DNA of 64,000 bases from DSWT01 sp035415725 (GTDB lineage Bacteria > Chloroflexota > Anaerolineae > B4-G1 > SLSP01). The stretch is taken from contig DAOOGN010000006.1 in assembly GCA_035415725.1 (NCBI GenBank), positions 10,731-74,730 on the forward strand, written 5' to 3'. This document shows positions 42,345 through 51,262 of this stretch, piece by piece. The notes beneath the pieces are model-generated. The model worked only from the letters and a program-made list of their open reading frames with translations, ran no database searches and was not told the origin of the DNA. A program made the translations under genes and the position numbers. Position 1 is the stretch's first letter. The number at the start of each line of letters is the position of its first letter.

Positions 42345-44648
42345 ATGAACAAAACGATCCGCTTCGTGTTGTTGGGATTGATAGGCGTTCTGCTCATGAG
42401 CAGGGCGGGTAGGACGAATTGCCAATCCGCCCCACCAACGAACGCCGCGGGGCTGACAATGGACATTGCCATCGCCTGGGAAGGGTATATCCGGCAGAAT
42501 TTGTGGACCGAAGCGCGTGTCAGCCTGAAAAACGAGGGTGCCGACTGGCAAGGTGAATTGATCATCTACGATGACCGGAACCAGGTCACCTACCGCCGTC
42601 CGCTGGAACTGCCCGCGCACTCCTACAAACAATACCGCGTGCCGCTCTTCGTCAAGGACGCCATGCCGACTGTAGCCTTGCAAGACGCCACGGGCGTGCA
42701 GCAACAAGTACGCCTCTCTCTCAGCGGATCCGGCGAGAGCAAGCGTGTAGTCATCAGCGCCGACACGCGCGGCCCAATCCTGGCAACGGCTCCCTCCGAC
42801 GCCGCCACTACCCTCATGTGGCTGCCCGACCTCACCGGTTTGCCCGAAACGCCGATGGCCTGGGATGTCATCGATGTGCTGCTGCTCAACGGCATCGACA
42901 CGGCCAGTCTGACACCGGAACAACAGGAAGCGTTGCTGGCCTGGGTGGGCGCGGGCGGTCATCTCATTGTAGGGGGCGGCCCGGCACTGCAACAAACGCT
43001 GTCGAACCTGGCGGAACCTCTGCGCATAGCTGCGCCGGGCGATGCACGCATCTTTGCCGCCTTACCGCTGAAGGAGGCAACGCTCAACGATGTCGCCGGC
43101 GTCACGTTGCTGCCCCAGGCGAAAGTCGTTCCCCTGGCGATGGTCGAAGACGCCATCGTCGCCGCACGCGGGACGGTCGGCAAAGGGTATGTGGACGTCG
43201 TCGGCTGGGATATGATGCAGCCGGGCAGTGCGAACTGGCTTGTCAACCTGTGGAGCACCGATCCGGTCCCTGCCATTGCCACTCCCCTTACAGGCAGCAT
43301 ACTCTCTACCGCCAGCCCCAACCTGTCCACTATGCTGGAAATTCCGTATACATTTTTCTCTAAACTCTGGGGATGGCTGCTCCTCTTCCCGGTTTACATT
43401 TTCCTCATAGGGCCGGGAACTTTGATCCTGGTACGGCGACTGCGCAAGCCGATTTTGGCCTGGGTCTTTATTCCCACGTGGATTATCGGCGCTGTGATCA
43501 TCCTGGCCGTGGGATTGAGCAGTGCTTTTTCCCACACTTTCCCTCTTGTCCACGAAATCGCCATCATCGCCGTGCCCGACACCGCGTTGCCGGCGCGGGT
43601 CGTTCAGGGAACCGCTATCTACGCCCCGCGCATCCGCAACCTGACCTGGAATACTGCCGGCACACCTCGCCCCATGACCGGCAGTTTACGCACGGATAAC
43701 TGGTACAACGAAGGCGAGCCTTTCCCCGTGGAAGTGTCCTACCACGATGACGGCGCAACGATCCAGACCCACCATCTGCTGGGCGTCATCACCTGGGGCA
43801 CAGAAGGATTGTACGACAGTCCGGCTATTGAATCCGACCTGAGCATCACGCTTCAGGAAGGGATATATTACTTCACCGGCGAAATATGGAGCGAGGCAAG
43901 TTTGCACGACGTGGCCTTGTGGATGGGCAAAAATGTGTCTTACAACATCACGTTGACACAAGCCATCTCTCCGGCCACTACCGTCGCCATTTCCCGACCG
44001 GTCACTGCGACATCGGCGCTTTACGGGTCATCCGCCGCCATTTGTGGCGTCTCCAATTCCTATTACTACTCGTCATACGGTACACCGACGTGGCCCACAC
44101 TCCCCAATGTATCATCCCCACCCACGGCGACAGCGTGCTATCTCACCGGTTTGATCGATACGGTGCCCTTCCCCGCCGACGACATCGGCGGCACTCTCAT
44201 TCAAGAAAGCTGCTTGATCTACAGCATTCCCTGTCCCGTGCAGCCTCAAGGCAGCATCACGGCAACGCTGGAAAACATAGCTGACAAAACGACAAATGGT
44301 TGGGTCGATGCCTATACCCACATCGCCTACGGGAACGCCCCCGACACGACCTTTGAATATGTCCTGCCGGCCTATCTGGATATCGCCAATGTCGACAAAC
44401 TGACCGTAGCGCTGTCGCCTGCCCCCGAAGCCGGCACTCTCTCCTCGCTCAAAGGCATTGCGGAAATCTCGGTGTGGAACTGGGTAACAAAGGAATGGAT
44501 GGATTATTCTCCAGAAGAAACAATCGTGTTGACCGGCATGACGGCCAGGCAAGCCTTTGACACGCAACAAGGTGTGCGCGTGCGCATCAGTCCCACCGAC
44601 AACACCTTCATGGTGAAGTTAACAGTCGCCATCGAAGGTACACGCTGA
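42345..44648 (+). CDS. Large membrane-anchored protein of unknown function (DUF4350/GATase-like)
   Basis: 767 residues from the ATG at 42345. Signal peptide, then an extracytoplasmic beta-domain (MDIAIAWEGYIRQNLWTEARV), and a Rossmann-like class I glutamine-amidotransferase-like unit (DVLLLNGIDTASLTPEQQEA, AWVGAGGHLIVGGGPA) lacking the catalytic Cys. Two or three membrane helices lie near 350-400 (WLLLFPVYIFLIGPGTLILV, WIIGAVIILAVGL), then a second extracytoplasmic domain of about 350 residues. Such architecture occurs in bacterial membrane proteins linked to AAA/DUF58 clusters, which are absent here. It is 20 bases before a second membrane protein gene and probably works with it. No function can be assigned. 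Confidence 0.7.
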   Translation: MNKTIRFVLLGLIGVLLMSRAGRTNCQSAPPTNAAGLTMDIAIAWEGYIRQNLWTEARVSLKNEGADWQGELIIYDDRNQVTYRRPLELPAHSYKQYRVPLFVKDAMPTVALQDATGVQQQVRLSLSGSGESKRVVISADTRGPILATAPSDAATTLMWLPDLTGLPETPMAWDVIDVLLLNGIDTASLTPEQQEALLAWVGAGGHLIVGGGPALQQTLSNLAEPLRIAAPGDARIFAALPLKEATLNDVAGVTLLPQAKVVPLAMVEDAIVAARGTVGKGYVDVVGWDMMQPGSANWLVNLWSTDPVPAIATPLTGSILSTASPNLSTMLEIPYTFFSKLWGWLLLFPVYIFLIGPGTLILVRRLRKPILAWVFIPTWIIGAVIILAVGLSSAFSHTFPLVHEIAIIAVPDTALPARVVQGTAIYAPRIRNLTWNTAGTPRPMTGSLRTDNWYNEGEPFPVEVSYHDDGATIQTHHLLGVITWGTEGLYDSPAIESDLSITLQEGIYYFTGEIWSEASLHDVALWMGKNVSYNITLTQAISPATTVAISRPVTATSALYGSSAAICGVSNSYYYSSYGTPTWPTLPNVSSPPTATACYLTGLIDTVPFPADDIGGTLIQESCLIYSIPCPVQPQGSITATLENIADKTTNGWVDAYTHIAYGNAPDTTFEYVLPAYLDIANVDKLTVALSPAPEAGTLSSLKGIAEISVWNWVTKEWMDYSPEETIVLTGMTARQAFDTQQGVRVRISPTDNTFMVKLTVAIEGTR

Positions 44649-44668
44649 ATCCCCCACGGAACAGTCCC

Positions 44669-45349
44669 ATGCAAGCGCTTCGTCTGATCGTCCCCGCGGC
44701 AAAAGCCTTCTACGAAGAGATCCTGTTCTTCTTTGCGACCGGCGCGATCTTGCTCGTCACCGCCGTCCTCGTGATTCCACTGCCGTTTGCGCTGATGGGG
44801 ATATGGATGGTGGCGCATCGTGCCGTGCGTGGATTGGGGATCAACTGGAGTCTGTATTGGCAGGCCATCAAAGAATATGGCCTCCGCTCTTTATGGCTCA
44901 CGCTCATCCTCATAGCCGGCTACGTTGTGTTGTTGAGCAACGTCTGGTTCTACGTCACGCCGGCGGTCTCGCCGCTTCCTGACAACCTCATCGCGTGGAC
45001 CTGGCCCATTTTCATCCTCGTTGGGCTGGTGTGGAGCGGCATCACATTCTACGCTCACGCTTTCCTCATCGAACTGGAAGCACCCAAGCTGCTCACCATC
45101 CTGCGCAACGGCCTGTCTCTCACCTTCGTCAGCCCTCTGACGACGCTGATCCTGCTGCTCGTCACCCTGCTGGCGACCGCGTTGAGCCTTATGGTCCCCA
45201 TCCTTTTGCCCGCGTTGCCGGGGTTCGTGGCTACATTGAGCATTACCGCTGTGCGCACCCTCATCGCCGACATCCGCGAGAAGTACGGCACCACGGCAGA
45301 AGCAGAAAAAGCAGAAGAGCCGACCGAGACTGAGCCGACGGCGGGCTAA
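44669..45349 (+). CDS. Small polytopic membrane protein (YesL/DUF624-like)
   Basis: 226 residues with about five hydrophobic helices (EEILFFFATGAILLVTAVLV, LTLILIAGYVVLLSNVWFYV, IFILVGLVWSGITFYAHAFL, LTTLILLLVTLLATALSLMV). The loop FYAHAFLIELEAPKLLTILR and the distribution of helices resemble the YesL family found in sugar-utilisation clusters. Cytoplasmic C-terminal tail is acidic (AEKAEEPTETEPTAG). Co-transcribed with the large membrane protein, 20 bases after it. Function unknown. Confidence 0.68.
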   Translation: MQALRLIVPAAKAFYEEILFFFATGAILLVTAVLVIPLPFALMGIWMVAHRAVRGLGINWSLYWQAIKEYGLRSLWLTLILIAGYVVLLSNVWFYVTPAVSPLPDNLIAWTWPIFILVGLVWSGITFYAHAFLIELEAPKLLTILRNGLSLTFVSPLTTLILLLVTLLATALSLMVPILLPALPGFVATLSITAVRTLIADIREKYGTTAEAEKAEEPTETEPTAG

Positions 45350-45353
45350 GAAT

Positions 45354-45456
45354 GGCCGAAGGCTAAAGCCTCACGGCTCAACAACAAAGCTCCCCGGGGG
45401 GATGCGCCGCCAGCCGCAAGGCTTCGTGGGCTCAGCCGATGGCTTTAGCCTCGGCC
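45354..45456. repeat. Foldback repeat (GGCCGAGGCTAAAGCC type), copy 1
   Basis: Left end ggccgaaggctaaagcc and right end ggctttagcctcggcc are inverted repeats; the middle carries CCCCGGGG-type and GGCTCA/TGAGCC pairings. It touches the GH4 stop codon and lies between convergent genes, so it could terminate both. Related copies flank the N gap at 48821-49094. Confidence 0.8.
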
Positions 45457-46841
45457 TAGTCCCAGCCGGGGAGCATCTCCGTGTTGGCTTCCAGCAATTC
45501 GTTGAACATTGCCCATGCCTGATCGACGCTGATGTGGCACAGTGGATCGTTGAGCAATGCCTGGAAGGCCAGGTCTTTATCTTGCGTCAGCGCCGCCTCC
45601 AACGTCAATTCCTGCACGTCAATGATACGGCGCACAAGCGTCTCCACCCCAAAAGGCAACGGTTTGGGCACGACCGGCGCCAGGCTATCCTTGCGGAACT
45701 GCGCATTCGTCTCAACCACGGCGCCCAGAGGAAGGTTGGGTAGTTGCCCTACGTTCGGCAGATTGACGTTGGTGTCGAGCGGCTCCACGCCGAGCAGAGC
45801 TAACATCTGCGTGACGCCCTCTTCGCCAGAACGCAACAGCCTCGTCTCCTCCCTGTCGGTTCGAGCGGCAACGCCGGGCGCATTCTGGGGCGGCTGCCAT
45901 GTTCCCAGCCGGTAACTCGACGGCGTCAAAATGACGCCGTAGCGATGCAGATTCTCTTCCGAAATCAGGTACCATGGTACAAATTCCGCCAGGTGACGGT
46001 CGCCGGCTGCACCGAGGACGCCAAAACGTCGCAGGAAGTCAAAGGCAATGAGCTTCTGCGAGGAAAACCACAAGCCGTGTTCCTGCGCCTGGAGAGACCA
46101 CGGCGTGCGATCCGTCCAGAAGCCTTCCTGCTCCATGTGCTCCTCCAGGATCGGGAAGAGATCCAGCCCGCTCCATGTCGCCCGTGTCGCAAAGGTGAAA
46201 TGATTGACGCCGGCAATGTCGGTTTTGATCTCCTGGCGCTGCGGGCGCGGCACATCCAGGTAGCCGTGGACCAACCCGGCGAGCATCTCCTGCGTGCCGA
46301 AGACTTCGTGACAGCAACCAAACGCTTTGATGTCCGGTTCGGCAGCATAAAGCGCGGCGGTACACAACGTCATCGGATTGGTGTAGTTGATGACCCACGC
46401 ATCGGGACACAGCTCCATAATCTGGTGCGCATAGTCGACATAGGTAGGCACGGTGCGCAGCGCACGGCTGATGCCGCCCGGCCCGGTAGTATCGCCCACG
46501 GTTTGCAGAATGCCGTACTTCGCCGGAATGTCAAGGTCGTTGGCGAACATCCACATCGGCCCGGGCAAAATCGAGAGAAAAACAAAATCGGCATCCGCCA
46601 GCGCCTCTGCGGACGTCTCGCAGGCGCGGACGGCGAACGTGGTTCGCGCATCCGGGTGAGCGTAAATCTCTTTCGCGCGCTCCACATTCCGCAGCGCGGC
46701 CTGGTAGTCGATGTCGTACAACGCGATCTCGCCCGTGAGAGACGGGCATAGCGCCAGGTCGGTCATCACCATCCTGGCCCAATAGCGGCTTCCCCCGCCG
46801 ATGTAGGCAATTTTGATGTGAATAGAATCGTGTTCAGTCAT
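45456..46841 (-). CDS. Glycoside hydrolase family 4 (alpha-glucosidase / alpha-galacturonidase type)
   Basis: 461 residues from the ATG at 46841, with CGGAGGT before it; a longer frame to 46931 overlaps the kinase gene and is rejected. GH4 enzymes use NAD and Mn to cleave alpha or beta glycosides by transient oxidation at C3. NAD motif IAYIGGGSRYW near residue 10-20, DIDYQAALRN for the adenosine ribose, INYTNPMTLCTAA, and the metal site FGCCHEVFGTQ (Cys-His), followed by IAGVNHFTF. The segments resemble the alpha-galacturonidase/LplD side of the family more than maltose-phosphate enzymes, but substrate is inferred. It fits the uronate theme of this region. Confidence 0.9.
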   Translation of the reverse strand: MTEHDSIHIKIAYIGGGSRYWARMVMTDLALCPSLTGEIALYDIDYQAALRNVERAKEIYAHPDARTTFAVRACETSAEALADADFVFLSILPGPMWMFANDLDIPAKYGILQTVGDTTGPGGISRALRTVPTYVDYAHQIMELCPDAWVINYTNPMTLCTAALYAAEPDIKAFGCCHEVFGTQEMLAGLVHGYLDVPRPQRQEIKTDIAGVNHFTFATRATWSGLDLFPILEEHMEQEGFWTDRTPWSLQAQEHGLWFSSQKLIAFDFLRRFGVLGAAGDRHLAEFVPWYLISEENLHRYGVILTPSSYRLGTWQPPQNAPGVAARTDREETRLLRSGEEGVTQMLALLGVEPLDTNVNLPNVGQLPNLPLGAVVETNAQFRKDSLAPVVPKPLPFGVETLVRRIIDVQELTLEAALTQDKDLAFQALLNDPLCHISVDQAWAMFNELLEANTEMLPGWD

Positions 46842-46899
46842 AGCGTTACCTCCGATGTGATCGTGATGTGTGACGATGAGATCATCCAGGATGCCCAAA

Positions 46900-48717
46900 C
46901 TAGCCGACCGGCAGCCACAGCGTGAAGGCACTGCCCTGGCCTTCTTCGCTCTCGACGGTCACGTCGCCGCCGTGGGCGCGCATGATCTCGTAAACGATGC
47001 TCAAACCCAGTCCTGTGCCCGGGATGTGTCCCGACTCGGCCAATTGCCCCCGAAAGAAGCGACTGAACAACCGCGGCTTTTCCTCCGCCGGGATGCCCGG
47101 CCCGGTATCGTGCACGGTGAGCGTCACCCAGGGATGGCCGTGCATTGCGGTCAGGGCCGTCTCGACGGTCACGGCCCCGCCGGGCGGCGTGAATGTCAGC
47201 GCGTTTTCCAGCACCTCCTTCAACGCCTGCATCAAGCGGAATGAGTCACCTTTGACCACAGGCAACCCGGCAGGCACCGGCTTCGCCAGCAGGGTGATCG
47301 CGCGGGCGTCGGCCTGGCGTTGATAACACGTCACCGCTTCGCCGATGATGGTCGACAAAGGGAGTGGCTCCCATGCCGTGACGCCCTGCCCGCTATCCAG
47401 CGAGACCATCTCCAGAGTGTCTTGAATCAGATTTTCCAGACGCGCCGACTGGCGCTCCAAAGCCTGTAGATAGACCGCCGCCTTTTCGGGAGAGCGTTCG
47501 ACCTGCAGCAAATACGCGGATAGTTTGATGCTTGTCACGGGCGTGCGCAATTCGTGAGAGACATTGGTGATGAATTGAGTGCGCGCCCGGTCAAGAGCTT
47601 TGAATTTGGTGATATCCTGATGACTGAAGACGTAGCCGGCGCGCTCGCCCTGAGCGTTATGCAGCAGAGCGACCGTCAACGCCGCATCGTAAGTGCGGCC
47701 ATCTCTGCGTCGCAGGGTGATTTCACGGGAGGTGAATGTATCGGTTGAACGCGTGAAGGGCAGGAAACGGGGATCGGATTCGCCGGTTTCTTGAACCCAC
47801 AATGTGTCCATGGAACACCCAATGACTTCAGAGCTGTCATAGCCCGTCAATGCGACAAACGCTTCGTTCACATATTGGATGCGCCTATCCAAATCGGTCA
47901 CGCTAATCGCATCGCCGACACTGCGCAAAATCGCGTCGCTTTTCTCTTTCTCCGCCACCACTTCCGCCGTGCGTGCGGTCACCAGAACTTCCAGCGTATT
48001 GTTAAGTTGCGCCAGTGTCGCTTCGGCCTGTTTACGCTCATGGATTTCGTGGGCCAGGTCTTTGTTGGCGACTTTCAACTTGTTCGACTGTTCGACCAGA
48101 CGCTCAAAGGCCATCCGCGTACCTTCCTGGCTAATCGCTACCAGATAGGTTCCCAGGAACATCGTCAGCAGAAAGACGATGAGATCAATCCCTTGCTCCG
48201 CCTGACGGCCCAGATCCAAGGGGACCCAGAGGTAAGGTGAGACAAGCGTCCAGCCAAACAGCCCCACCATCATAATGAGCATGACGACCGCAAGATTATA
48301 ACCTGTCTTTGAAGAGAGCAAGACGCCCCCCAAAAGAGAAATCAACAGTCCCAGAATAGCAAAAGCGACGATCAGATCGGTAAAGAGCAACGCCAGCGCC
48401 AGCCCGATCATCATGACAGCGCCGATGACCAGGTAACTGCCGACCACAGCTTGCCCGCGTCGCGCTTTATGCAACGCCAGGACATATCCGCTCATACTCA
48501 CCACCATAACGCCCACCATCACCCACAACTGCCACGCCCGGGGATGCCTCAAAGCGGCGATCAAGGCGCCTCCTGTTCCACCCCCCAGCGCCATGCCGAT
48601 CCAGGGGAGAATACAACGCAGCAAACGCAGCCGTTCTGCCTCGGCCCACACCGCGGCCACGACAAAGTTCTGCGTGCTGAGAATATCTTCGGTTGAGGCA
48701 TGCGGCAGTTTTTTCAT
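46900..48717 (-). CDS. Membrane-bound PAS histidine kinase
   Basis: 605 residues from the ATG at 48717 (start uncertain; an upstream one at 48744 exists). Six or so helices in residues 35-190 form an unrecognised sensor (WVMVGVMVVSMSGYVLALHK, MIGLALALLFTDLIVAFAIL). A coiled coil (KLKVANKDLAHEIHERKQAE) leads to a PAS domain (ILRSVGDAISVTDLDRRIQY) with a PAC motif. HisKA has FITNVSHELRTPVTS; the ATPase has the N box LKEVLENALTF, DTGPGIP and GTGLGLSIV. It would sense an envelope or redox signal and phosphorylate an unlinked response regulator, since none is adjacent. Confidence 0.9.
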   Translation of the reverse strand: MKKLPHASTEDILSTQNFVVAAVWAEAERLRLLRCILPWIGMALGGGTGGALIAALRHPRAWQLWVMVGVMVVSMSGYVLALHKARRGQAVVGSYLVIGAVMMIGLALALLFTDLIVAFAILGLLISLLGGVLLSSKTGYNLAVVMLIMMVGLFGWTLVSPYLWVPLDLGRQAEQGIDLIVFLLTMFLGTYLVAISQEGTRMAFERLVEQSNKLKVANKDLAHEIHERKQAEATLAQLNNTLEVLVTARTAEVVAEKEKSDAILRSVGDAISVTDLDRRIQYVNEAFVALTGYDSSEVIGCSMDTLWVQETGESDPRFLPFTRSTDTFTSREITLRRRDGRTYDAALTVALLHNAQGERAGYVFSHQDITKFKALDRARTQFITNVSHELRTPVTSIKLSAYLLQVERSPEKAAVYLQALERQSARLENLIQDTLEMVSLDSGQGVTAWEPLPLSTIIGEAVTCYQRQADARAITLLAKPVPAGLPVVKGDSFRLMQALKEVLENALTFTPPGGAVTVETALTAMHGHPWVTLTVHDTGPGIPAEEKPRLFSRFFRGQLAESGHIPGTGLGLSIVYEIMRAHGGDVTVESEEGQGSAFTLWLPVG

Positions 48718-48820
48718 TGGATTGTTCGACCCACACCAGCGCAATACGGCAGTGAATGTGGATATCTATTTTACCGCAAGTCAATCAATCGTCCAATACC
48801 TCCCAGCCGAGGGCAGGAGA

Positions 48821-49094
48821 GGCCGAGGGCTGAAGCCCACGGCTCAACATACAAAGCCCCCCCAGGGGGGCTGCGCTGCCAGCCCGCNNNNNNNNNNNNN
48901 NNNNNNNNNNNNNNNNNNNNNNNNNNNNNNNNNNNNNNNNNNNNNNNNNNNNNNNNNNNNNNNNNNNNNNNNNNNNNNNNNNNNNNNCCGGGCTGCGAAG
49001 GCCGAGGGCTAAAGCCCACGGCTCAACATACAAAGCCCCCCCCAGGGGGGCTGCGCTGCCCAGCCCGCCGGGCTGCGTGGCTTTAGCCTCGGCT
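48821..49094. repeat. Tandem foldback repeats flanking the assembly gap
   Basis: At least two units beginning ggccgagggct(g/a)aagccc are visible (48821 and 49000), each with acaaagccccccc, aggggggctgcgctgcc and agcccgc; the last ends with ggctttagcctcggct. They are related to 45354-45456. Repetition explains why assembly failed here. Confidence 0.85.
48888..48987. other. Scaffold gap of exactly 100 N
   Basis: 100 undetermined bases, a conventional placeholder length, so the true distance is unknown and genes could be missing. Any frame drawn through it is artificial. Confidence 0.98.
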
Positions 49095-49225
49095 GAGCTC
49101 AGGTAGACAAAACTTTAAAGTTGCATAAAATTATAAGTAAGGGGTGTAGCTATAGCAATTCCATCAGCATAACTGGCGCGGTAAAATTTATTTCATTTAG
49201 CCACAACACGGAGGAGGAATCAAGC

Positions 49226-51193
49226 ATGAAAACCAAAATTTTGTCGTTGGCGCACGTTGCGGTGCTTACCTTGTTGTTCGCCCTCGTCTTCGGCCTGGCG
49301 CTGGCCTGGTCTGGCCCCCAAAACATAGTCGCGCAAGAGCCGGCACCCAAACAGGAAGGCATCGCTTATGTGTCGTGGTGGTTCGACCAATATGAATCCA
49401 CCGCTTCCGATGAATCCCTGAGCAAGTTGGCCGACACCGGGGCAGGGTGGATCAGCGTCCTGGCGACATGGTATCAGAATACAGTCACCTCCACGGAGAT
49501 TTACTCCGACGCGAATAAGACCCCCACCGATGTCGGTGTCATCCACGCCATCACAACGGCGCATGATCTGGGTTTGAAAGTGATGCTCAAACCGCATCTC
49601 GACCTGTCCGCCGACTCTACGCATTGGCGCGGTCAGATTGGCGAAGAATTCACCACCGCCGCCCAGTGGGACGCGTGGTTTGCTAGCTATCAGGCCTTCA
49701 TCAACCACTACGCGCAGATTGCGACAGATTACGATGTCGAGCAGTTCTGCATCGGCACGGAATTGGATGGCACAGCGGTTGAAGAACTGCGCTGGCGCGA
49801 ATTGATCACCGGCACAGGTGGCATTCAGAGCGTCTACGAAGGGCCACTGGTCTATGCCGCGAACCATACCTATACCAACACGGTGATGTTCTGGGACGCC
49901 CTGGACTACATCGGCATTGATGCTTACTACGCGCTCGCCACAACGACGACCGCTACCCTGGACGACTTCAAAGCGGGTTGGGCGGCCCCTAGCGCTTTCC
50001 TGGAAAAACTGGCGGACGAGTGGGATAAGCCCATCATCTTCACCGAGATCGGCTACCGCAGCATCGATGGCGCCGGTATGGCCCCATGGGCCTACGAGGG
50101 CAATCCCGCGCTCGATCTCCAGGAGCAGGCCGATCTATACCAGGCGTTCTTCGAGACCGTTTACCAGGAGCCGTGGTTCGCCGGTGTGTTTATGTGGAGT
50201 TGGGACACGAATCCCATGCAGGGCGGCCCGTGTGACCGCGGCTATAGTCCTCTCGACAAGCCGGCTGAGATTGTGCTACGGGAATTCTACGGTGGCGAGC
50301 CTAAAGAAAGCGGCGGCGGCCTCAATCCACGCCCAGATACAACAAGGACAAGGGATATCTATGTTGATGACGAACTGTCACACGCTCCAGACTGGAGTTG
50401 GGGTTGGTGGTCCAATACATGGCACAGTAGCATATTGACCTTCAATGCCACCGATGAAATCTACTCTGGAACATCCTCAATCCGCGCCGAGTTGACCGGT
50501 CCAAACTGGGGAGCGGCACAGTTTGGGGGATGGGGGACTCCGCTGAACACCGCCTATAATTACGGGCTGGAATTCTACATCAAACAGGAGAACCTCAATC
50601 ACGGCCTGCAATTACTCTTCTCAGGCGGCGGCAACACATTGGACTACTGCCGGTATACCGTGGAAACAGACAACGGATGGAGCCATGTACGTATCCCATT
50701 CATTGATGCAAACTGGCTCGACAAGGACCTGACGAAAGAGGATTTTGCTATCCAGACGATGGGCAACGACACCACATTCTGGCTCGACAATATGCGCGTA
50801 CTCGGCGCCATCCCCGTCGAACTCTCCGACGGTTACAACCAGACTGCCCAAGCAGGCCAGACGGTGGTCTACAGCCACGTCCTGAAGAGTTATGATCCAG
50901 AGGTCGCAACCTTTGCGCTGGAGGCCACTTCATCGCGCCATTGGCCGTTGGATCTGCTGGTCGGCGATCCCGGTTCGACTTATCGGGGGCCATTCCAGTT
51001 GGAACCAGGGATGACCACCACCATCCAGATTTCGTTGACCATCCCCTTCACCGAAACCGGCGGTGTGACCGATACAACCACACTCACCGCCTACAAGGTA
51101 GAAACTATCCTCCAGTACAGCGACTCCCTGGAAGACATCACCACCGTCGCGCTGCGTACCCTCTACCTGCCGCTCGTGATGCGAAACCACTAA
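49226..51193 (+). CDS. Secreted GH113-like glycoside hydrolase with carbohydrate-binding C-terminus
   Basis: 655 residues from the ATG at 49226, behind GGAGGAGG. Signal peptide (LFALVFGLALAWS), then a (beta/alpha)8 barrel starting IAYVSWWFDQYESTAS. FCIGTELDGT gives the acid/base Glu and PIIFTEIGYRSIDG the nucleophile Glu, and MWSWDTNP the last barrel strand, the layout of GH113 beta-mannanases and related enzymes. After about residue 360 a beta-sandwich (SWGWWSNTWHSSILTF, WLDNMRVLGAIPVEL) and a further Ig-like unit follow. The protein ends TLYLPLVMRNH, the C-terminal motif shared in part with the secreted protein at 21172. A strong terminator follows. Confidence 0.82.
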   Translation: MKTKILSLAHVAVLTLLFALVFGLALAWSGPQNIVAQEPAPKQEGIAYVSWWFDQYESTASDESLSKLADTGAGWISVLATWYQNTVTSTEIYSDANKTPTDVGVIHAITTAHDLGLKVMLKPHLDLSADSTHWRGQIGEEFTTAAQWDAWFASYQAFINHYAQIATDYDVEQFCIGTELDGTAVEELRWRELITGTGGIQSVYEGPLVYAANHTYTNTVMFWDALDYIGIDAYYALATTTTATLDDFKAGWAAPSAFLEKLADEWDKPIIFTEIGYRSIDGAGMAPWAYEGNPALDLQEQADLYQAFFETVYQEPWFAGVFMWSWDTNPMQGGPCDRGYSPLDKPAEIVLREFYGGEPKESGGGLNPRPDTTRTRDIYVDDELSHAPDWSWGWWSNTWHSSILTFNATDEIYSGTSSIRAELTGPNWGAAQFGGWGTPLNTAYNYGLEFYIKQENLNHGLQLLFSGGGNTLDYCRYTVETDNGWSHVRIPFIDANWLDKDLTKEDFAIQTMGNDTTFWLDNMRVLGAIPVELSDGYNQTAQAGQTVVYSHVLKSYDPEVATFALEATSSRHWPLDLLVGDPGSTYRGPFQLEPGMTTTIQISLTIPFTETGGVTDTTTLTAYKVETILQYSDSLEDITTVALRTLYLPLVMRNH

Positions 51194-51224
51194 ACCCAGT
51201 CACACGCGCCAGAGGCTCACCCAA

Positions 51225-51257
51225 GCGCCCGCCGGCTATCTCCGGCGGGCGCTTTTT
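51225..51257 (+). terminator. Strong intrinsic terminator of the GH113-like gene
   Basis: GCGCCCGCCGG (51225-51235) pairs perfectly with CCGGCGGGCGC (51242-51252), loop ctatct, followed by TTTTT. It lies between convergent genes. Confidence 0.92.
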
Positions 51258-51262
51258 GAGCC

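Noticed and set aside
41935..42348. Plus-strand ORF of 137 aa before the large membrane protein
   Set aside because: It begins inside a dispersed repeat and has no coding character; it is followed by the better start at 42345.
42345..45349. Assigning the two membrane proteins to a transporter
   Set aside because: No ATPase, permease loop or substrate-binding motif can be seen; only general membrane-protein features support them.
48593..49086. ORFs spanning the N gap
   Set aside because: They run through 100 placeholder bases and GC-rich repeats, so they are artefacts.
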